Shown in pieces: positions 1 through 10,005 of a stretch of DNA of 64,000 nt. The first letter of the stretch is position 1. Each line of letters opens with the position of its first letter. Origin of the DNA: Fontibacillus panacisegetis (GTDB taxonomy: Bacteria > Bacillota > Bacilli > Paenibacillales > Paenibacillaceae); the NCBI RefSeq assembly GCF_900102215.1, contig NZ_FNBG01000002.1, positions 189,084 through 253,083 on the forward strand, in the 5' to 3' direction. A model generated the notes under the pieces. The model saw nothing but the letters and a program-made list of their open reading frames with translations, made no database searches and was not told where the DNA came from. Position numbers and translations under genes: made by a program.

Positions 1-3000
1 TAACCCACTGCTGTAAGCCCAGGTACTGTTTCCGGCGAAGCCACCTGCCATTGCTTCTGGCTTGTAACCATGGAAACCGGGTACCTGCTGGTCAACTGCG
101 GAACCGTAAAGAAACGGATGTTCGGGTTATTCGCATTGCTGATTTCCGTTGCCGCGTTGGTAACCTGGGACATCGGAAATGCCATATTCGACTGCCCGGA
201 TGTCAGATACACATCGCCGAAGAGAATATCAGTGAATGTAACGGTCTGCCCCGCACCCTTCACAGTTATCGTATGAGATTCACCTGTTTGATTGACTCCT
301 ATCGGTACTTTCCAATTCCCGTTAGAATCGGTAGTTCCTGTGAAGGTAGTTTCATCAAGCTTGACACTTATCTCGGTTCCAGGCTCCGCCCATCCCCAGA
401 TCGCCACTTCCTTGTCCCGCTGCAAAACCATGTGGCTGCTGAACATAGGATTCACTAGTGGCTTGCCAGTATAATCAGGCAGTGCGGTGTAATTCAGAAT
501 CGCACTCTCGGCATCGAATTCAGCGTTGGAGCCAATTTGCCGCGCATATGCTTTCAATTCGTATTCGCCTGAACCAGGGGCCGTCCATACATAGGAATAG
601 GTTTTGCTGTAGTTGTTCACATACTCCCATTCGCCGCCTGCCTTTCTTGCCAGGAAGCGATATTCCGCCGAATTGTCTGCGAGCGCATAAAGCGTTACCG
701 GGATGTCAACCGCACCCGAAGCTCCTGATGACTTCAGATTCACGGAGGTCACTGGTCCTTCCCCGCCAGTCAGTTGAATATAGTCGATATCCATCCAGCC
801 CCAGCTAGTCGCAATCTCGATCGTATTGGCGCCCGCCTTAAAGTCATATTGCCCCAGTACAGCATCTTTCCAGACACCCGCTTCCGCGAAGGTGTAATTG
901 GCAAGGGTTGTACCGTTCAGTTTGACCGTATTTACTTTACTTCCACCTATTGTTTTATAACGGATGGCAAGCATATACGTCCCGGCACGCTCCAGATTCA
1001 CCGGAATCTGCAAAGTGTCCCCGGAAGTCTTAAAGCCTGTTACATAGCCTGAACCGGAAAACCCGCCACTTTCTGTGGACACAGCTACTCCACCGTTTAA
1101 AGTGCCGCTCTCCGCCTCAAATTTGATCGTATTCGGATTCTCGGGAATGACGCTATCACTCGAAATTCGCACCTCATCGAGATAAGCCGCAGCATTGCCC
1201 GATCCGCTAAAGCTGTCAAACTTCACGCCTATGACCCTAACCTGACTTAAATCGGAAATTCCAGCAAGAGGCAGCGACAAGGTCGTAAATGCAGTGGAAT
1301 CCACATCGAACGGCCCGCTGTCTGTCCATGTCCAATTGGAAGTCTTGATATACAGACGAGCCTTCCCTGTTCCATTCGAGAGCTTTACCTTCGCGCTTAG
1401 CGTATCAACGGCGCTCAAATCCAAAGACACATTCTTCATCAATTCGAACTCAGTTCCAGCAAGAGAAAAGGCAACGCGAAGCGCCTGAGAGCCTTCTGTG
1501 GAGGCCTCGGAGGTTACAGTTACCGCCTCTGCACTTGCAGTGTTCGAATCAATGGTCCATCCCTGAGTATCCGTTTCAAATCCGTACAGAAGCTGAGGTC
1601 CGGCAGCCGTACTGCCACCTGGAACTCCGCCTGTTCCGTCATTGAACGCCTGAATGTCATCGAAGTACAGGGTGCCAGTTGTAGCATCCACCGATGAATT
1701 CTTGTTCACAAATATGGAGAACGTTTGGATATCCTTCAGGTACTGCTTTGTAATCACCTGACCCGCATTGGCGGTATCCCAAGGAGCAGGCTTGAACTCA
1801 CTGAACGGAATCGCAATCTCACCTGCCGTCTTTCCGGCCAAGGATGGATAGGCTTCAAAGGAAATGCCGCTCATCTTGATTTGAATAACCATCTTTTGGT
1901 TACTTCCGTCCGGCTCATACCAGAATTTCAGCTGGTTTGCTTCGGACCAATCGACATTGTCCATATTTTTCGTTTGCCCGGTATATCCTTGAACTCCCAC
2001 ATTGTAAGCGAACTTCAGGCCGTACTGACCGCTGTTCTTGTGTTCCGAGTCGAGAGAAATTGTGCTCAAGTCACCTCCTGGACTGTATGCATTGTCAAGC
2101 AGTTCATTGTTGCCATTGTAATCCTCAAACGTATCCACTACCAAGGTATTTGAATTTGGCAGCGTATCATTAACATATACTTGAATCGTTTGCTTAATGA
2201 CGCTGCCGTCCTTTGCATACGATTTGACTGTAATGGTCGTGCTCAGCCCTGAAAGTGCAGCTCCTGGCGTCCAGGAAGCCGTATAATAGAATCCACTGTT
2301 GTCAATCGTCATCGGATGTTCAACAGAATCACTGCCGATCAGGTAGACCACTTTCTCAGTATTCTGATGCAACACGCGAGTCCGAATGAGTGAAGCGCTT
2401 TCAGTAAGTACCGTTTCATTATTGGTTGGCGTTGCGATATGCAGGTAAGGCCTCTTATTGGATGCCTCCACATCCTTCGTGTAAATGTTGTCAGTCTTCA
2501 CTTCTTTGTTAAAGGAAGTATACGGATCATTGTAGTAATCCACCAAATCCGGCAGCAGCTCATGATCCCCGAGTCCGTTCAGCCCGTTCTTGTAAGGAAC
2601 GAAGAAGTTATTTGTACTGAAATTGGCCCAGGTCATCATATAAGCCATTTTCTTGGCATCCGGATCGGACTTTAAAGCATCCAGCAGTTTGGTAAAAAAG
2701 TGAAGATCGTTAGTACCGGACGGCCGCAGATTGGAGTAACCGAATTCCGTCAAGGCCGCTACCTTGCCTTTGGAATCAGCCAGTCTGGAGACCAGCTTGG
2801 CATCCTGTAAAGCGCCTTCGAACCAGCCTTCCGAACTACCGTTATAGTAAGAGTCAAAGCCCAGAACATCCACATATTCATCTCCTGGATAAGTCTCCAT
2901 ATAGGTGGCTTCTGAATTGTTGAACGAACTGTTCGGCGAGAAGGCGTACAGGAAGTTGTTGACGCCCTTGACATCACGCAGATACTCTACGGTGTATCGA

Positions 3001-4832
3001 TATAGCTCAATGTACTGCTCCTTGGTTCTGTATGGGGCTCCCCACCAAAACCAGCCTCCGTTTTGCTCGTGGAACGGGCGGAAGATGACTGGAATCGGTT
3101 TGTTGTCATCATCCTTCAGGTTGTTGGCAAAATCAGCTATCATATCTAAAAACTGGTTATACTCCTCATTCTTTTCTCCACCTGGGAGAATGCTGGATAC
3201 AACCTTGCCCTTAGTGTCATTGAAGTCGCCTCCGGTGACGAAATTCGGCATATGTGCGCTTAAGGTCAGCACGCCGCCTTCCTCATACGCCTTCTTCATC
3301 ACAGCAATTAAATTATCCCTATTCTGCTGCTTGTTGTTCAGCCCTACACCCGGCTTTTCTTTCCCCTCCAGGCTCAGCGTGTCCCAGCCGAATACTCCTG
3401 GTAAATCGCCGACCGCATTCAGCACATCGGACTGGGTGCCGTCCTTCGCCGTAATAGATAGTCCCTCTGTCGTATCATGCTGATGACCAAACAATACCTG
3501 TGTTCCCCGAGCTTCATTCAGGTATTGGAACAACGATCTGGTCTCCGCTGTAGCATTCATATCTACCAGATCAATCGTTTTATCTACTGGATCTACTGGA
3601 TCGACTGGGCTGCCAGAACCACCTGAACTGCCAGAACCACTTGAGCCGCTTGTTCCGGTTCCCGTCGTTCCTGTCGTATTTGTTGTAGTGCCTACAACCT
3701 CAAGTTTGCCTTGTTTAAGAACATAGCTGGTGTTTTTGGCGAGCAATTGTCCGTTAACCGTCACACCATCAGCTAAAACGGTAATTTCAGAAATCGTGCT
3801 TGTTCCCTCAATGATCGTTCCAGCGCCATCGCTGTTAATCGTCAAATGATTCAACACGGAATCACCATCGAAGACTAGAATCGCCGGAGAATTCACTGTA
3901 ATATTCCCAGCGTTCGATTTCTTTGAGAACACGATACGTACCTTGCCGTCAGGACGCTGAACCACAAGATCCCCTACAGTGGTCTGATTTACATGAATGG
4001 AGTTCTCACCACCGCCAGCTACATAAGTCGTGCCCTTGATTTGCGAATTCTCCAGTGTTGCATCACCGTTTCCGATCCCGGCAGACAGATACAGATTGCC
4101 TGAGATATCTGAATCCTTAAGCGTTACTCCATCTGCATTGATAACGGCATGATTATTGATTTTCCCACCAATATAAGTACCTGCAGAAGTGTATAACTCG
4201 GAAACTAAAGAGTCAAAAACCTTAACTACCTCTGCTCTGGAAATGGATTTATCCGGTTTAAATGAACCGTCGGGATACCCCTTCACAACATCGCTAAGAG
4301 CAGCGATGGCTTCACGTGCATATGGGCGAATAGCATCATAGTCAGAATAAGCTTTGGATGCTCCGTCTCCCTGGGACTTCAGATAAAACGCTTTCACAAT
4401 TAGCGTTACTGCATCCTGTCTGGACACAGATGTAGTTGCCTTGGCCAGATTGCCAGGGTAACCTTCATAGTATCCAGCTTCTTTGGCTATGGATAGCGCG
4501 TTGCTGTACCAGGCATCCTTGGGCACATCGGCAAATGATTGCCCGGAAGCCTGAGTATACCCGAAAATCCGATTGATCATCGTAGCGAGCTCTGCTCTTG
4601 TTACCTGCTGATTGGGATGAAAGGAGCCGTCCTCGTACCCCTTCACCACGCCAAGACGAGTCCACTTGTCGATGCTGGACTGTGCCCAATGCTGTGATTG
4701 CGACGTCTGATTAACAGAAACCGCGGAAGAAGTTCCCGTCAAGGAATCAGCACTCACTGTGCCTTGAACGATTGTTGTGAATAACAGAATCATGATCAAA
4801 AAAATAATTATACCCTTTCTTGCCGATCTCAT
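1..4832 (-). CDS. SLH-anchored GH26 endo-beta-mannanase with CBMs and SGNH acetylesterase domain (3' end outside window)
   Basis: The reading frame is open for 1610 codons from an ATG behind GGAGGGG to the window edge. Approximate residues: signal peptide 1-28 ending VSA; three SLH domains 45-205 that should bind pyruvylated cell-wall polymer; beta-helix-like repeats 205-390; Gly/Ser then PVD-repeat linker 390-415; GH26 catalytic domain 425-760 with acid/base E589 in HEQNGGWFWWG and nucleophile E696 in LTEFGY, 107 residues apart as usual for GH26; an Ig-like domain; a CBM11-like domain; a CBM27-like domain; a CBM35-like domain around 1230-1350; an FN3-like domain; then a sialate O-acetylesterase-type SGNH domain from about 1460 with the GQSN block (S1548). 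I infer a surface enzyme that cuts and deacetylates mannan. It is the last gene of the mannan operon. CBM family numbers are less certain than the GH26 and SLH calls. Confidence 0.9.
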   Translation of the reverse strand, partial: MRSARKGIIIFLIMILLFTTIVQGTVSADSLTGTSSAVSVNQTSQSQHWAQSSIDKWTRLGVVKGYEDGSFHPNQQVTRAELATMINRIFGYTQASGQSFADVPKDAWYSNALSIAKEAGYYEGYPGNLAKATTSVSRQDAVTLIVKAFYLKSQGDGASKAYSDYDAIRPYAREAIAALSDVVKGYPDGSFKPDKSISRAEVVKVFDSLVSELYTSAGTYIGGKINNHAVINADGVTLKDSDISGNLYLSAGIGNGDATLENSQIKGTTYVAGGGENSIHVNQTTVGDLVVQRPDGKVRIVFSKKSNAGNITVNSPAILVFDGDSVLNHLTINSDGAGTIIEGTSTISEITVLADGVTVNGQLLAKNTSYVLKQGKLEVVGTTTNTTGTTGTGTSGSSGSGSSGGSGSPVDPVDPVDKTIDLVDMNATAETRSLFQYLNEARGTQVLFGHQHDTTEGLSITAKDGTQSDVLNAVGDLPGVFGWDTLSLEGKEKPGVGLNNKQQNRDNLIAVMKKAYEEGGVLTLSAHMPNFVTGGDFNDTKGKVVSSILPGGEKNEEYNQFLDMIADFANNLKDDDNKPIPVIFRPFHEQNGGWFWWGAPYRTKEQYIELYRYTVEYLRDVKGVNNFLYAFSPNSSFNNSEATYMETYPGDEYVDVLGFDSYYNGSSEGWFEGALQDAKLVSRLADSKGKVAALTEFGYSNLRPSGTNDLHFFTKLLDALKSDPDAKKMAYMMTWANFSTNNFFVPYKNGLNGLGDHELLPDLVDYYNDPYTSFNKEVKTDNIYTKDVEASNKRPYLHIATPTNNETVLTESASLIRTRVLHQNTEKVVYLIGSDSVEHPMTIDNSGFYYTASWTPGAALSGLSTTITVKSYAKDGSVIKQTIQVYVNDTLPNSNTLVVDTFEDYNGNNELLDNAYSPGGDLSTISLDSEHKNSGQYGLKFAYNVGVQGYTGQTKNMDNVDWSEANQLKFWYEPDGSNQKMVIQIKMSGISFEAYPSLAGKTAGEIAIPFSEFKPAPWDTANAGQVITKQYLKDIQTFSIFVNKNSSVDATTGTLYFDDIQAFNDGTGGVPGGSTAAGPQLLYGFETDTQGWTIDSNTASAEAVTVTSEASTEGSQALRVAFSLAGTEFELMKNVSLDLSAVDTLSAKVKLSNGTGKARLYIKTSNWTWTDSGPFDVDSTAFTTLSLPLAGISDLSQVRVIGVKFDSFSGSGNAAAYLDEVRISSDSVIPENPNTIKFEAESGTLNGGVAVSTESGGFSGSGYVTGFKTSGDTLQIPVNLERAGTYMLAIRYKTIGGSKVNTVKLNGTTLANYTFAEAGVWKDAVLGQYDFKAGANTIEIATSWGWMDIDYIQLTGGEGPVTSVNLKSSGASGAVDIPVTLYALADNSAEYRFLARKAGGEWEYVNNYSKTYSYVWTAPGSGEYELKAYARQIGSNAEFDAESAILNYTALPDYTGKPLVNPMFSSHMVLQRDKEVAIWGWAEPGTEISVKLDETTFTGTTDSNGNWKVPIGVNQTGESHTITVKGAGQTVTFTDILFGDVYLTSGQSNMAFPMSQVTNAATEISNANNPNIRFFTVPQLTSRYPVSMVTSQKQWQVASPETVPGLTAVG

Positions 4833-4939
4833 TTTACCCCTCCGTAATCAAGATGTAAGTCATCCGGTTACCATCATGATGTATAATAATGACTGCCTGA
4901 ACATCACCTCCCTTCAAGTGAAAAGCGGAACTCCTCACA

Positions 4940-7027
4940 TTAGGTCGTGAACATACCTAGCTTCTCTTGCAATTTGGATGACGCGTTTTCCAGTTCGATA
5001 GACAGCTCAACAAGCTTGTTCGCGACTTCCTTCTGGTACTCACACACGGAGGCCACTTCCTGTGAGGTTGCGGATGACTGTTCAGCCACCGCACTGACTT
5101 GCCCCATCGCATCCGACATCGTAAATTGCGATTTGTTCAAGTTCTCGATCGAAGTTGTAACAGAAATCAACTGATCATTAAAATCACCCATCTGATCCTG
5201 CACAGACTGGAAAATTTGATTCGTGTCCTGCACAACCTTAATCTGATGCGCATACAAGGGACTCACTTCAGATAATGTATTGACCGTGTCGTTCATTTCA
5301 TTTGTAATGCTATCTACGATTTGACCAACGACATCAATCGATTGTCTGGTTTCCTCGGCTAATCTGCGAATCTCTTCGGCTATTACCATAAAGCCTTTAC
5401 CGGCTGAACCAGCTCTGGCCGCCTCTACCGATGCATTGAGAGACAAAATATTCGTCTGTCTCGTTACGTTCTGCATCACGTCCAACACCTTAATTACCGA
5501 AAAGGCTGTCTGCTGAAGACGGATCACCATATCTGTCAGCATATTCGTTTTCTGTTCAGTTAACAGCGTTGTATCCTTAAGCTCCTGTAAAGAAAGTATT
5601 CCTTTATGGCTGGATTCACTTACCTTAATGGATGACTCCCCCAGCGCCTGATTGGTGCCTACAACGTGCTCCATTTCCACAATAATGTCTTCCATAAGTG
5701 AATTTCCACGTTCAGCTTCCTGGGCCAGATCAACTGCACCCGAAGCAATTTGTTCTGTTGCATCAACAATCTCTGTAGCCGAATCAGCTGTTAGTCGAGA
5801 AGCGCGCCCAAGCTCTCCTGCTGTCTCAAGCACTGCACGTGCCGTATCGGTCGTCTGTTCAACCAATGAAGTAATTTGAGTCATCATTTCATTAAATGAT
5901 GACGAGAGCTCTCCGATTTCATCCCGGCCCTTTTCCTTCATTCTTACTTGCAAATTACCTTGTGCCGCCTGTCGCATTAGATGCTTCATCAATTTCAAAG
6001 GAGAAGCTATGGTTTTGGCCATCCACAAACCGATGACAAGTGCCAGCACTGCCACAATGATACTGATGATAAAGGTAGATAACAGGATCACACGAGTATC
6101 CTTCACAAGATACGAAACTGGAACAGTGCTCATCAAAGTCCATCCGGAATCACCAAATGCACTATATGTATTTAGTACAGATTCACCATTTGCTCTCCGT
6201 CCGTTCTGACTTCCAGATTCGGCTCGATCCTCTTCACTCAGCACAGAAACGTCAAATTCAACAACTTTTCCGTCGCTGGATACTGCAACAGGAGTAAGCT
6301 GCTTGGAAATAATTCCGACTACTGCATTCTCACCAAGATCAATTTCTTTTAGTTGATCACCCAAAACAGAGGTTTTGATATCCGCTGCTACGACATAGGC
6401 TCTGCCTCCAGTAGAATGAAAACCCTTGGCGATACGAAATACGTAAGGGATTTCATCCTTATGATCCGTCGGCACGGACATCCACATCGTACCGCCGGAT
6501 TTAACAAGGCTCGTGTACCATTCCTGCTCCTTGGCAGTCTCCAATAAACCGTAGGAGTCCATACCAGAAATCATATTCGGCATGACATCACTTTCAGGTA
6601 TCAGGTACACAGCAACCACGCCTGAATTGGCATTAGCCCAATTCCCCAATGCAGCTACTACCTTTTGTTTGATAATGATTTGCTGCCTGCTGTCTGTATT
6701 TTTAAGCGATGCCTGCCTAACCATGTCCTGAATATCGCGATTGAACAATGACTGCTGGAGTGAATCCTCATAACGCTTCAGAACTAATTCAAGTTTGTCA
6801 GCTGTTTGATTGATAGTCTGTTGATTCGTGAGTCTAGCATTATTCTGAATAGTTGTTTTTGATATTTGATAGGAAAACAACCCTAGCGACAGCGTAAATA
6901 ATAGAGTCCCTGCAAAAAAAACAATAAATAGACGCGCCCCTACAGAAGTTGCAGGATTCAGGTTCATGCTGCGAATCCAGTTCCTTTTCCCCTCAGTATC
7001 GTATTGCTCCCGATTCATAAATCTCAC
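4940..7027 (-). CDS. Methyl-accepting chemotaxis protein (dCache-HAMP-MCP)
   Basis: The product is a transmembrane chemoreceptor of about 695 residues. A first membrane helix lies near residues 28-50, followed by an extracellular region of about 260 residues of dCache type, a second helix around LLSTFIISIIVAVLALVIGL, a HAMP domain, and a long coiled-coil MCP signalling domain whose hairpin tip carries EEIRRLAEETRQ. The GTG at 7027 is preferred because it sits 9 nt after AAAGGAG; the in-frame TTG at 7036 touches that ribosome binding site. It lies between the CE7 esterase gene and the mannanase gene on the same strand, so it probably steers the cell towards mannan-derived sugars. The ligand is inferred from context only. 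Confidence 0.9.
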   Translation of the reverse strand: MRFMNREQYDTEGKRNWIRSMNLNPATSVGARLFIVFFAGTLLFTLSLGLFSYQISKTTIQNNARLTNQQTINQTADKLELVLKRYEDSLQQSLFNRDIQDMVRQASLKNTDSRQQIIIKQKVVAALGNWANANSGVVAVYLIPESDVMPNMISGMDSYGLLETAKEQEWYTSLVKSGGTMWMSVPTDHKDEIPYVFRIAKGFHSTGGRAYVVAADIKTSVLGDQLKEIDLGENAVVGIISKQLTPVAVSSDGKVVEFDVSVLSEEDRAESGSQNGRRANGESVLNTYSAFGDSGWTLMSTVPVSYLVKDTRVILLSTFIISIIVAVLALVIGLWMAKTIASPLKLMKHLMRQAAQGNLQVRMKEKGRDEIGELSSSFNEMMTQITSLVEQTTDTARAVLETAGELGRASRLTADSATEIVDATEQIASGAVDLAQEAERGNSLMEDIIVEMEHVVGTNQALGESSIKVSESSHKGILSLQELKDTTLLTEQKTNMLTDMVIRLQQTAFSVIKVLDVMQNVTRQTNILSLNASVEAARAGSAGKGFMVIAEEIRRLAEETRQSIDVVGQIVDSITNEMNDTVNTLSEVSPLYAHQIKVVQDTNQIFQSVQDQMGDFNDQLISVTTSIENLNKSQFTMSDAMGQVSAVAEQSSATSQEVASVCEYQKEVANKLVELSIELENASSKLQEKLGMFTT

Positions 7028-7066
7028 GTGTATCAACTCCTTTCCGACCCCTTAGCATTGTTGCTG

Positions 7067-8026
7067 CTATAGCTTCATAAACTCCTGAAGCGTTCTGTCG
7101 CTTAAATAAGGCAAATATTCATGCCCGTACTCGTGGTACACGAGAAGATCCTTCTCCGAGGTTATTTTGTTGTATACTGCAAACTGTGTTGAAGGTGGAC
7201 ATACGACATCACTCAGCCCTGTTACAAATACAACTCTCGCACGAATTCTATCCGCCAAATTCTGAACATCGATATAGCCCAGCCTGTTAAAAATCTCGTC
7301 CTCCCGCTGATGATGCGGATCAAAGAAACGGAAATAATACACCAGTTCCTCGTAAGCGGAGGAATTGATATCCAGCTCCCATGCACGCTTGTAATCACTC
7401 AGGAACGGATACACGGGTACAGCCAATTTCACTCTCGGCTCTAGTCCTGCACATGCGACAGCTAGTGCTCCACCTTGAGATAAGCCATGCACACCGACTC
7501 GCTCCGGATCGATATGGTCTAAAGACATCAAGATTCTAACCGTTTGAACGGTATCCAAAAAAACGTTGCGATAATAAAGCTTATCTTCATTGGGATCATC
7601 AATACCGCGGATAATATGTCCGCGGATCGTTGTTCCTTGAACAGTTAAATTATCCTCCGACCAACCGCCTTGTCCCCGGCAGTCGAGAGCGAGCACGGTA
7701 ATACCATGCGCCGCATAGTTCACTTTATCCATCCAGTCTCCGCTATCACATGAATAGCCATGGAAATAAGCCATTCCTGCTCCCTTGCCGTTGAGTGCTT
7801 TTGGTTTCACATACTTGGCATGTATTTTCGCTCCGCCAACTCCGGTAAAATACATGTGGTAGCACTCTGCATGAGGACTTTGAAATGAAGCCGGAACTAA
7901 TTCATATTCGAGCGACTGCTTATCCAGCTCCTTAAGCGCTCTACCCCAGTAGTCATTAAACTTCTCCGGTCTGGGACTTTTACCGTTATATGCTTTTAAC
8001 TGATCCAATGTCATATCATTTCCCAT
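7067..8026 (-). CDS. CE7-family acetyl esterase (acetyl xylan esterase / cephalosporin-C deacetylase fold)
   Basis: This 319-residue alpha/beta-hydrolase has the CE7 signature: RGQG at 117-120, nucleophile elbow GLSQGG with Ser183, Asp273 and His302 in GHEY. No signal peptide is visible, so it acts in the cytoplasm. CE7 enzymes remove acetyl groups from short oligosaccharides. Within this operon the likely substrates are imported acetylated mannooligosaccharides, which phosphorylases cannot handle until deacetylated. The ATG follows GGAGGAGATCAAC. The preceding GH130 gene is 86 nt upstream, with a hairpin between them. Family is firm; mannan preference is inferred. Confidence 0.9.
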   Translation of the reverse strand: MGNDMTLDQLKAYNGKSPRPEKFNDYWGRALKELDKQSLEYELVPASFQSPHAECYHMYFTGVGGAKIHAKYVKPKALNGKGAGMAYFHGYSCDSGDWMDKVNYAAHGITVLALDCRGQGGWSEDNLTVQGTTIRGHIIRGIDDPNEDKLYYRNVFLDTVQTVRILMSLDHIDPERVGVHGLSQGGALAVACAGLEPRVKLAVPVYPFLSDYKRAWELDINSSAYEELVYYFRFFDPHHQREDEIFNRLGYIDVQNLADRIRARVVFVTGLSDVVCPPSTQFAVYNKITSEKDLLVYHEYGHEYLPYLSDRTLQEFMKL

Positions 8027-8050
8027 GTTGATCTCCTCCTAAGCAATGAA

Positions 8051-8082
8051 AACGGATTACATCATATTTGATCTAATCCGTT
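8051..8082 (-). other. Intergenic hairpin between GH130 and CE7 genes
   Basis: AACGGATTA at 8051-8059 pairs perfectly with TAATCCGTT at 8074-8082. Read in the operon direction it is followed by only TTTTC. It could be a weak attenuator or an mRNA-processing or stabilising element that separates transporter/phosphorylase expression from the downstream genes. Confidence 0.5.
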
Positions 8083-8112
8083 CTCGTCCTCGTTCTTTTT
8101 TATATTGAAGAA

Positions 8113-9135
8113 TTACATTCTTCCAATCTCGGCGTCATCCGCTACTTCTTCATGGGTCGCTTTCACGTAATCCACAATTTCCTGAACTGTGGTGTAGGCT
8201 ACTCCAACATAAGTGTCAGCCGCTCCATAATAGATAGCGATTTTTCCGCTTTCGGCATCCTGCAATGTAGCGCAAGGGAATACTACATTCGCAACAAATC
8301 CACGTTCTTCGTACCATTCTTCCGGTGTCAGCACATAGGTGCTTGAACGGTATTTCACTTTGGAAGGCTCATCCCGATCCAGGATAACAGCTCCCATGCT
8401 GTACACAAGACCATTACAAGTACCTGTTACACCATGATAGAACATGAGCCAGCCTTCAGTTGTTTCAATCGGAGCAGGACCTCCGCCAATTTTGACTGCC
8501 TGCCACCAGCCTTGTCCGCCTTTGCTCATCACATGACGGTGTTTGCCCCAATACACGAGGTCCGGGCTTTCACTCAGAAACACATCACCAAATGGAGTGT
8601 GTCCACTATCACTTGGACGCGATAACATGACATAATTGCCGTTAATTTTTTTCGGGAACAACACGCCATTACGGTTAAATGGAAGGAACGGATTTTCAAG
8701 ACGAACAAATGTCTTAAAGTCCGTCGTCTTCGCCATACCGATCGATGCGCCATAAAAATCAGTACACCAAATGATATAATAAGCATCCTCAACCTTTAGC
8801 AATCTTGGGTCATATGCATAATTAGGCTGGAATGGCTTTCCTTCTTCGTCAATAAACTCAATACGTTCTTCTTCAATGTTCCAATTGTATCCATCTTCAC
8901 TTTTACCTAGATGCAAATGTGGGCGTCCATTGATTGTTTCAGCACGAAACACACCAATATAAGAACCTTCATAAGGTACAACAGCGCTATTAAAAATTCT
9001 TGCAATCCCTTTAGCCGGGTTTCTTTTAACAACCGGGTTTTCACTATGTCTCCAGACAGGACCTACAGCGCCCTCTGGTTTGTCTTGCCATGGAATATTT
9101 TTCAGGTTTTCTCCAATAATTTTGACTGTATTCAT
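8113..9135 (-). CDS. GH130 beta-1,4-mannooligosaccharide phosphorylase-type protein
   Basis: This is a 340-residue five-bladed beta-propeller glycoside phosphorylase of family GH130, subfamily 2 type by length and by motifs such as FNSAV, YAYDPRLL (candidate catalytic Asp), GGGPAPIET and YYGAADTYVG. Such enzymes release mannose-1-phosphate from the non-reducing end of beta-1,4-mannooligosaccharides using phosphate. The ATG at 9135 sits 8 nt after AAGGAG; the in-frame TTG at 9153 lies upstream of that site and is less likely. It follows the second permease gene closely, as expected for an enzyme acting on imported oligosaccharides. A second GH130 at 16166 appears specialised for the disaccharide. 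Confidence 0.88.
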   Translation of the reverse strand: MNTVKIIGENLKNIPWQDKPEGAVGPVWRHSENPVVKRNPAKGIARIFNSAVVPYEGSYIGVFRAETINGRPHLHLGKSEDGYNWNIEEERIEFIDEEGKPFQPNYAYDPRLLKVEDAYYIIWCTDFYGASIGMAKTTDFKTFVRLENPFLPFNRNGVLFPKKINGNYVMLSRPSDSGHTPFGDVFLSESPDLVYWGKHRHVMSKGGQGWWQAVKIGGGPAPIETTEGWLMFYHGVTGTCNGLVYSMGAVILDRDEPSKVKYRSSTYVLTPEEWYEERGFVANVVFPCATLQDAESGKIAIYYGAADTYVGVAYTTVQEIVDYVKATHEEVADDAEIGRM

Positions 9136-9168
9136 GAAGTCGACTCCTTCCAACTATCAAATGTTTTT

Positions 9169-10002
9169 TTATTTAACTGAACCTTGTGCAAAACCGTTGT
9201 AAATGTATTTTTGCAGTGAAAGAAACGCGATTAAAATCGGAACGATGGTGATCATAATTCCGGCGCAAATGACTTCCCATTGTGAGCCGTATGGACCTTT
9301 AAACTTGAACAGGGCAGTGGAGATGACCTGCAGATCCTCACTTGGCATATACAAGAATGGAGTATAGAAGTCGTTGTAGACGCCAACACCCTTAACGATA
9401 ATAACCGTAACGATCGCCGGAGCCAGCAGCGGAAGAATGATCCTCCAGAAAATAGTGAAATAGGATGCTCCGTCCAGCATTGCCGATTCGTCCAGAGACT
9501 CTGATATGGAATTCAAAAATTGAATGAAAATGTAAACGGCAATAATATCCGTTCCCAAATAGAGCAAAATTGGTGCAAATCTGGTATCCACTAAATGGAA
9601 GAAGTTGATGATACGGAACGTAGCTACTTGCGTCGTAACACTTGGAATCAGGGTAGCCAGCAAAAATGCCCCCATTAAAAGCTTGTTGCCGCGAAATTTA
9701 AAGCGGTTCAGAACATAAGCGATCATCGAGCCGATCAAGGTAGCGCCAACAATTGAGACAACAAGGATGATGATGGTGTTCCCGAAGCCAAGCAGCATTT
9801 TGCCGTTAATAAATGCTTTGGAATAGTTGGCGAAATTCAGCCAATTTTCCGGTGGGGTCAAAGGGCTTGTGCCACTGTATTCCTTATTCGTTTTAAATGA
9901 AGCAAAAAACACGACCACGATAGGCACAAGAGCTACAAACGCTCCGAAAAGCAGGGATACATATTTAACCAGGCCGCCTGCGGCATACTTTAGTCTATAC
10001 AT
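9169..10002 (-). CDS. Carbohydrate ABC transporter permease (MalG-like, CUT1)
   Basis: The 277-residue membrane protein has about six hydrophobic segments and the cytoplasmic EAA loop ESAMLDGASYFTIFWRIILP that contacts the ATPase. It pairs with the permease encoded just upstream, the two genes being separated by 3 nt, with the ribosome binding site AAGGAGG inside the end of the upstream gene. With the binding lipoprotein at 11017 it forms a CUT1 importer, here probably for mannooligosaccharides. No ATPase gene is present; CUT1 systems of Bacillales commonly share an MsmX-type ATPase encoded elsewhere. Confidence 0.92.
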   Translation of the reverse strand: MYRLKYAAGGLVKYVSLLFGAFVALVPIVVVFFASFKTNKEYSGTSPLTPPENWLNFANYSKAFINGKMLLGFGNTIIILVVSIVGATLIGSMIAYVLNRFKFRGNKLLMGAFLLATLIPSVTTQVATFRIINFFHLVDTRFAPILLYLGTDIIAVYIFIQFLNSISESLDESAMLDGASYFTIFWRIILPLLAPAIVTVIIVKGVGVYNDFYTPFLYMPSEDLQVISTALFKFKGPYGSQWEVICAGIMITIVPILIAFLSLQKYIYNGFAQGSVK

Positions 10003-10005
10003 GAA

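Noticed and set aside
2905..3483. 192-residue plus-strand ORF opposite the GH26 gene
   Set aside because: It mirrors the mannanase catalytic domain codons, is Ser/Pro-rich as such shadows are, and lacks start signals.
4833..4939. Short ORF behind GGGAGGTG upstream of the mannanase gene
   Set aside because: The ATG directly abuts the ribosome binding site, leaving no spacing, and the 14-codon product shows no recognisable features.
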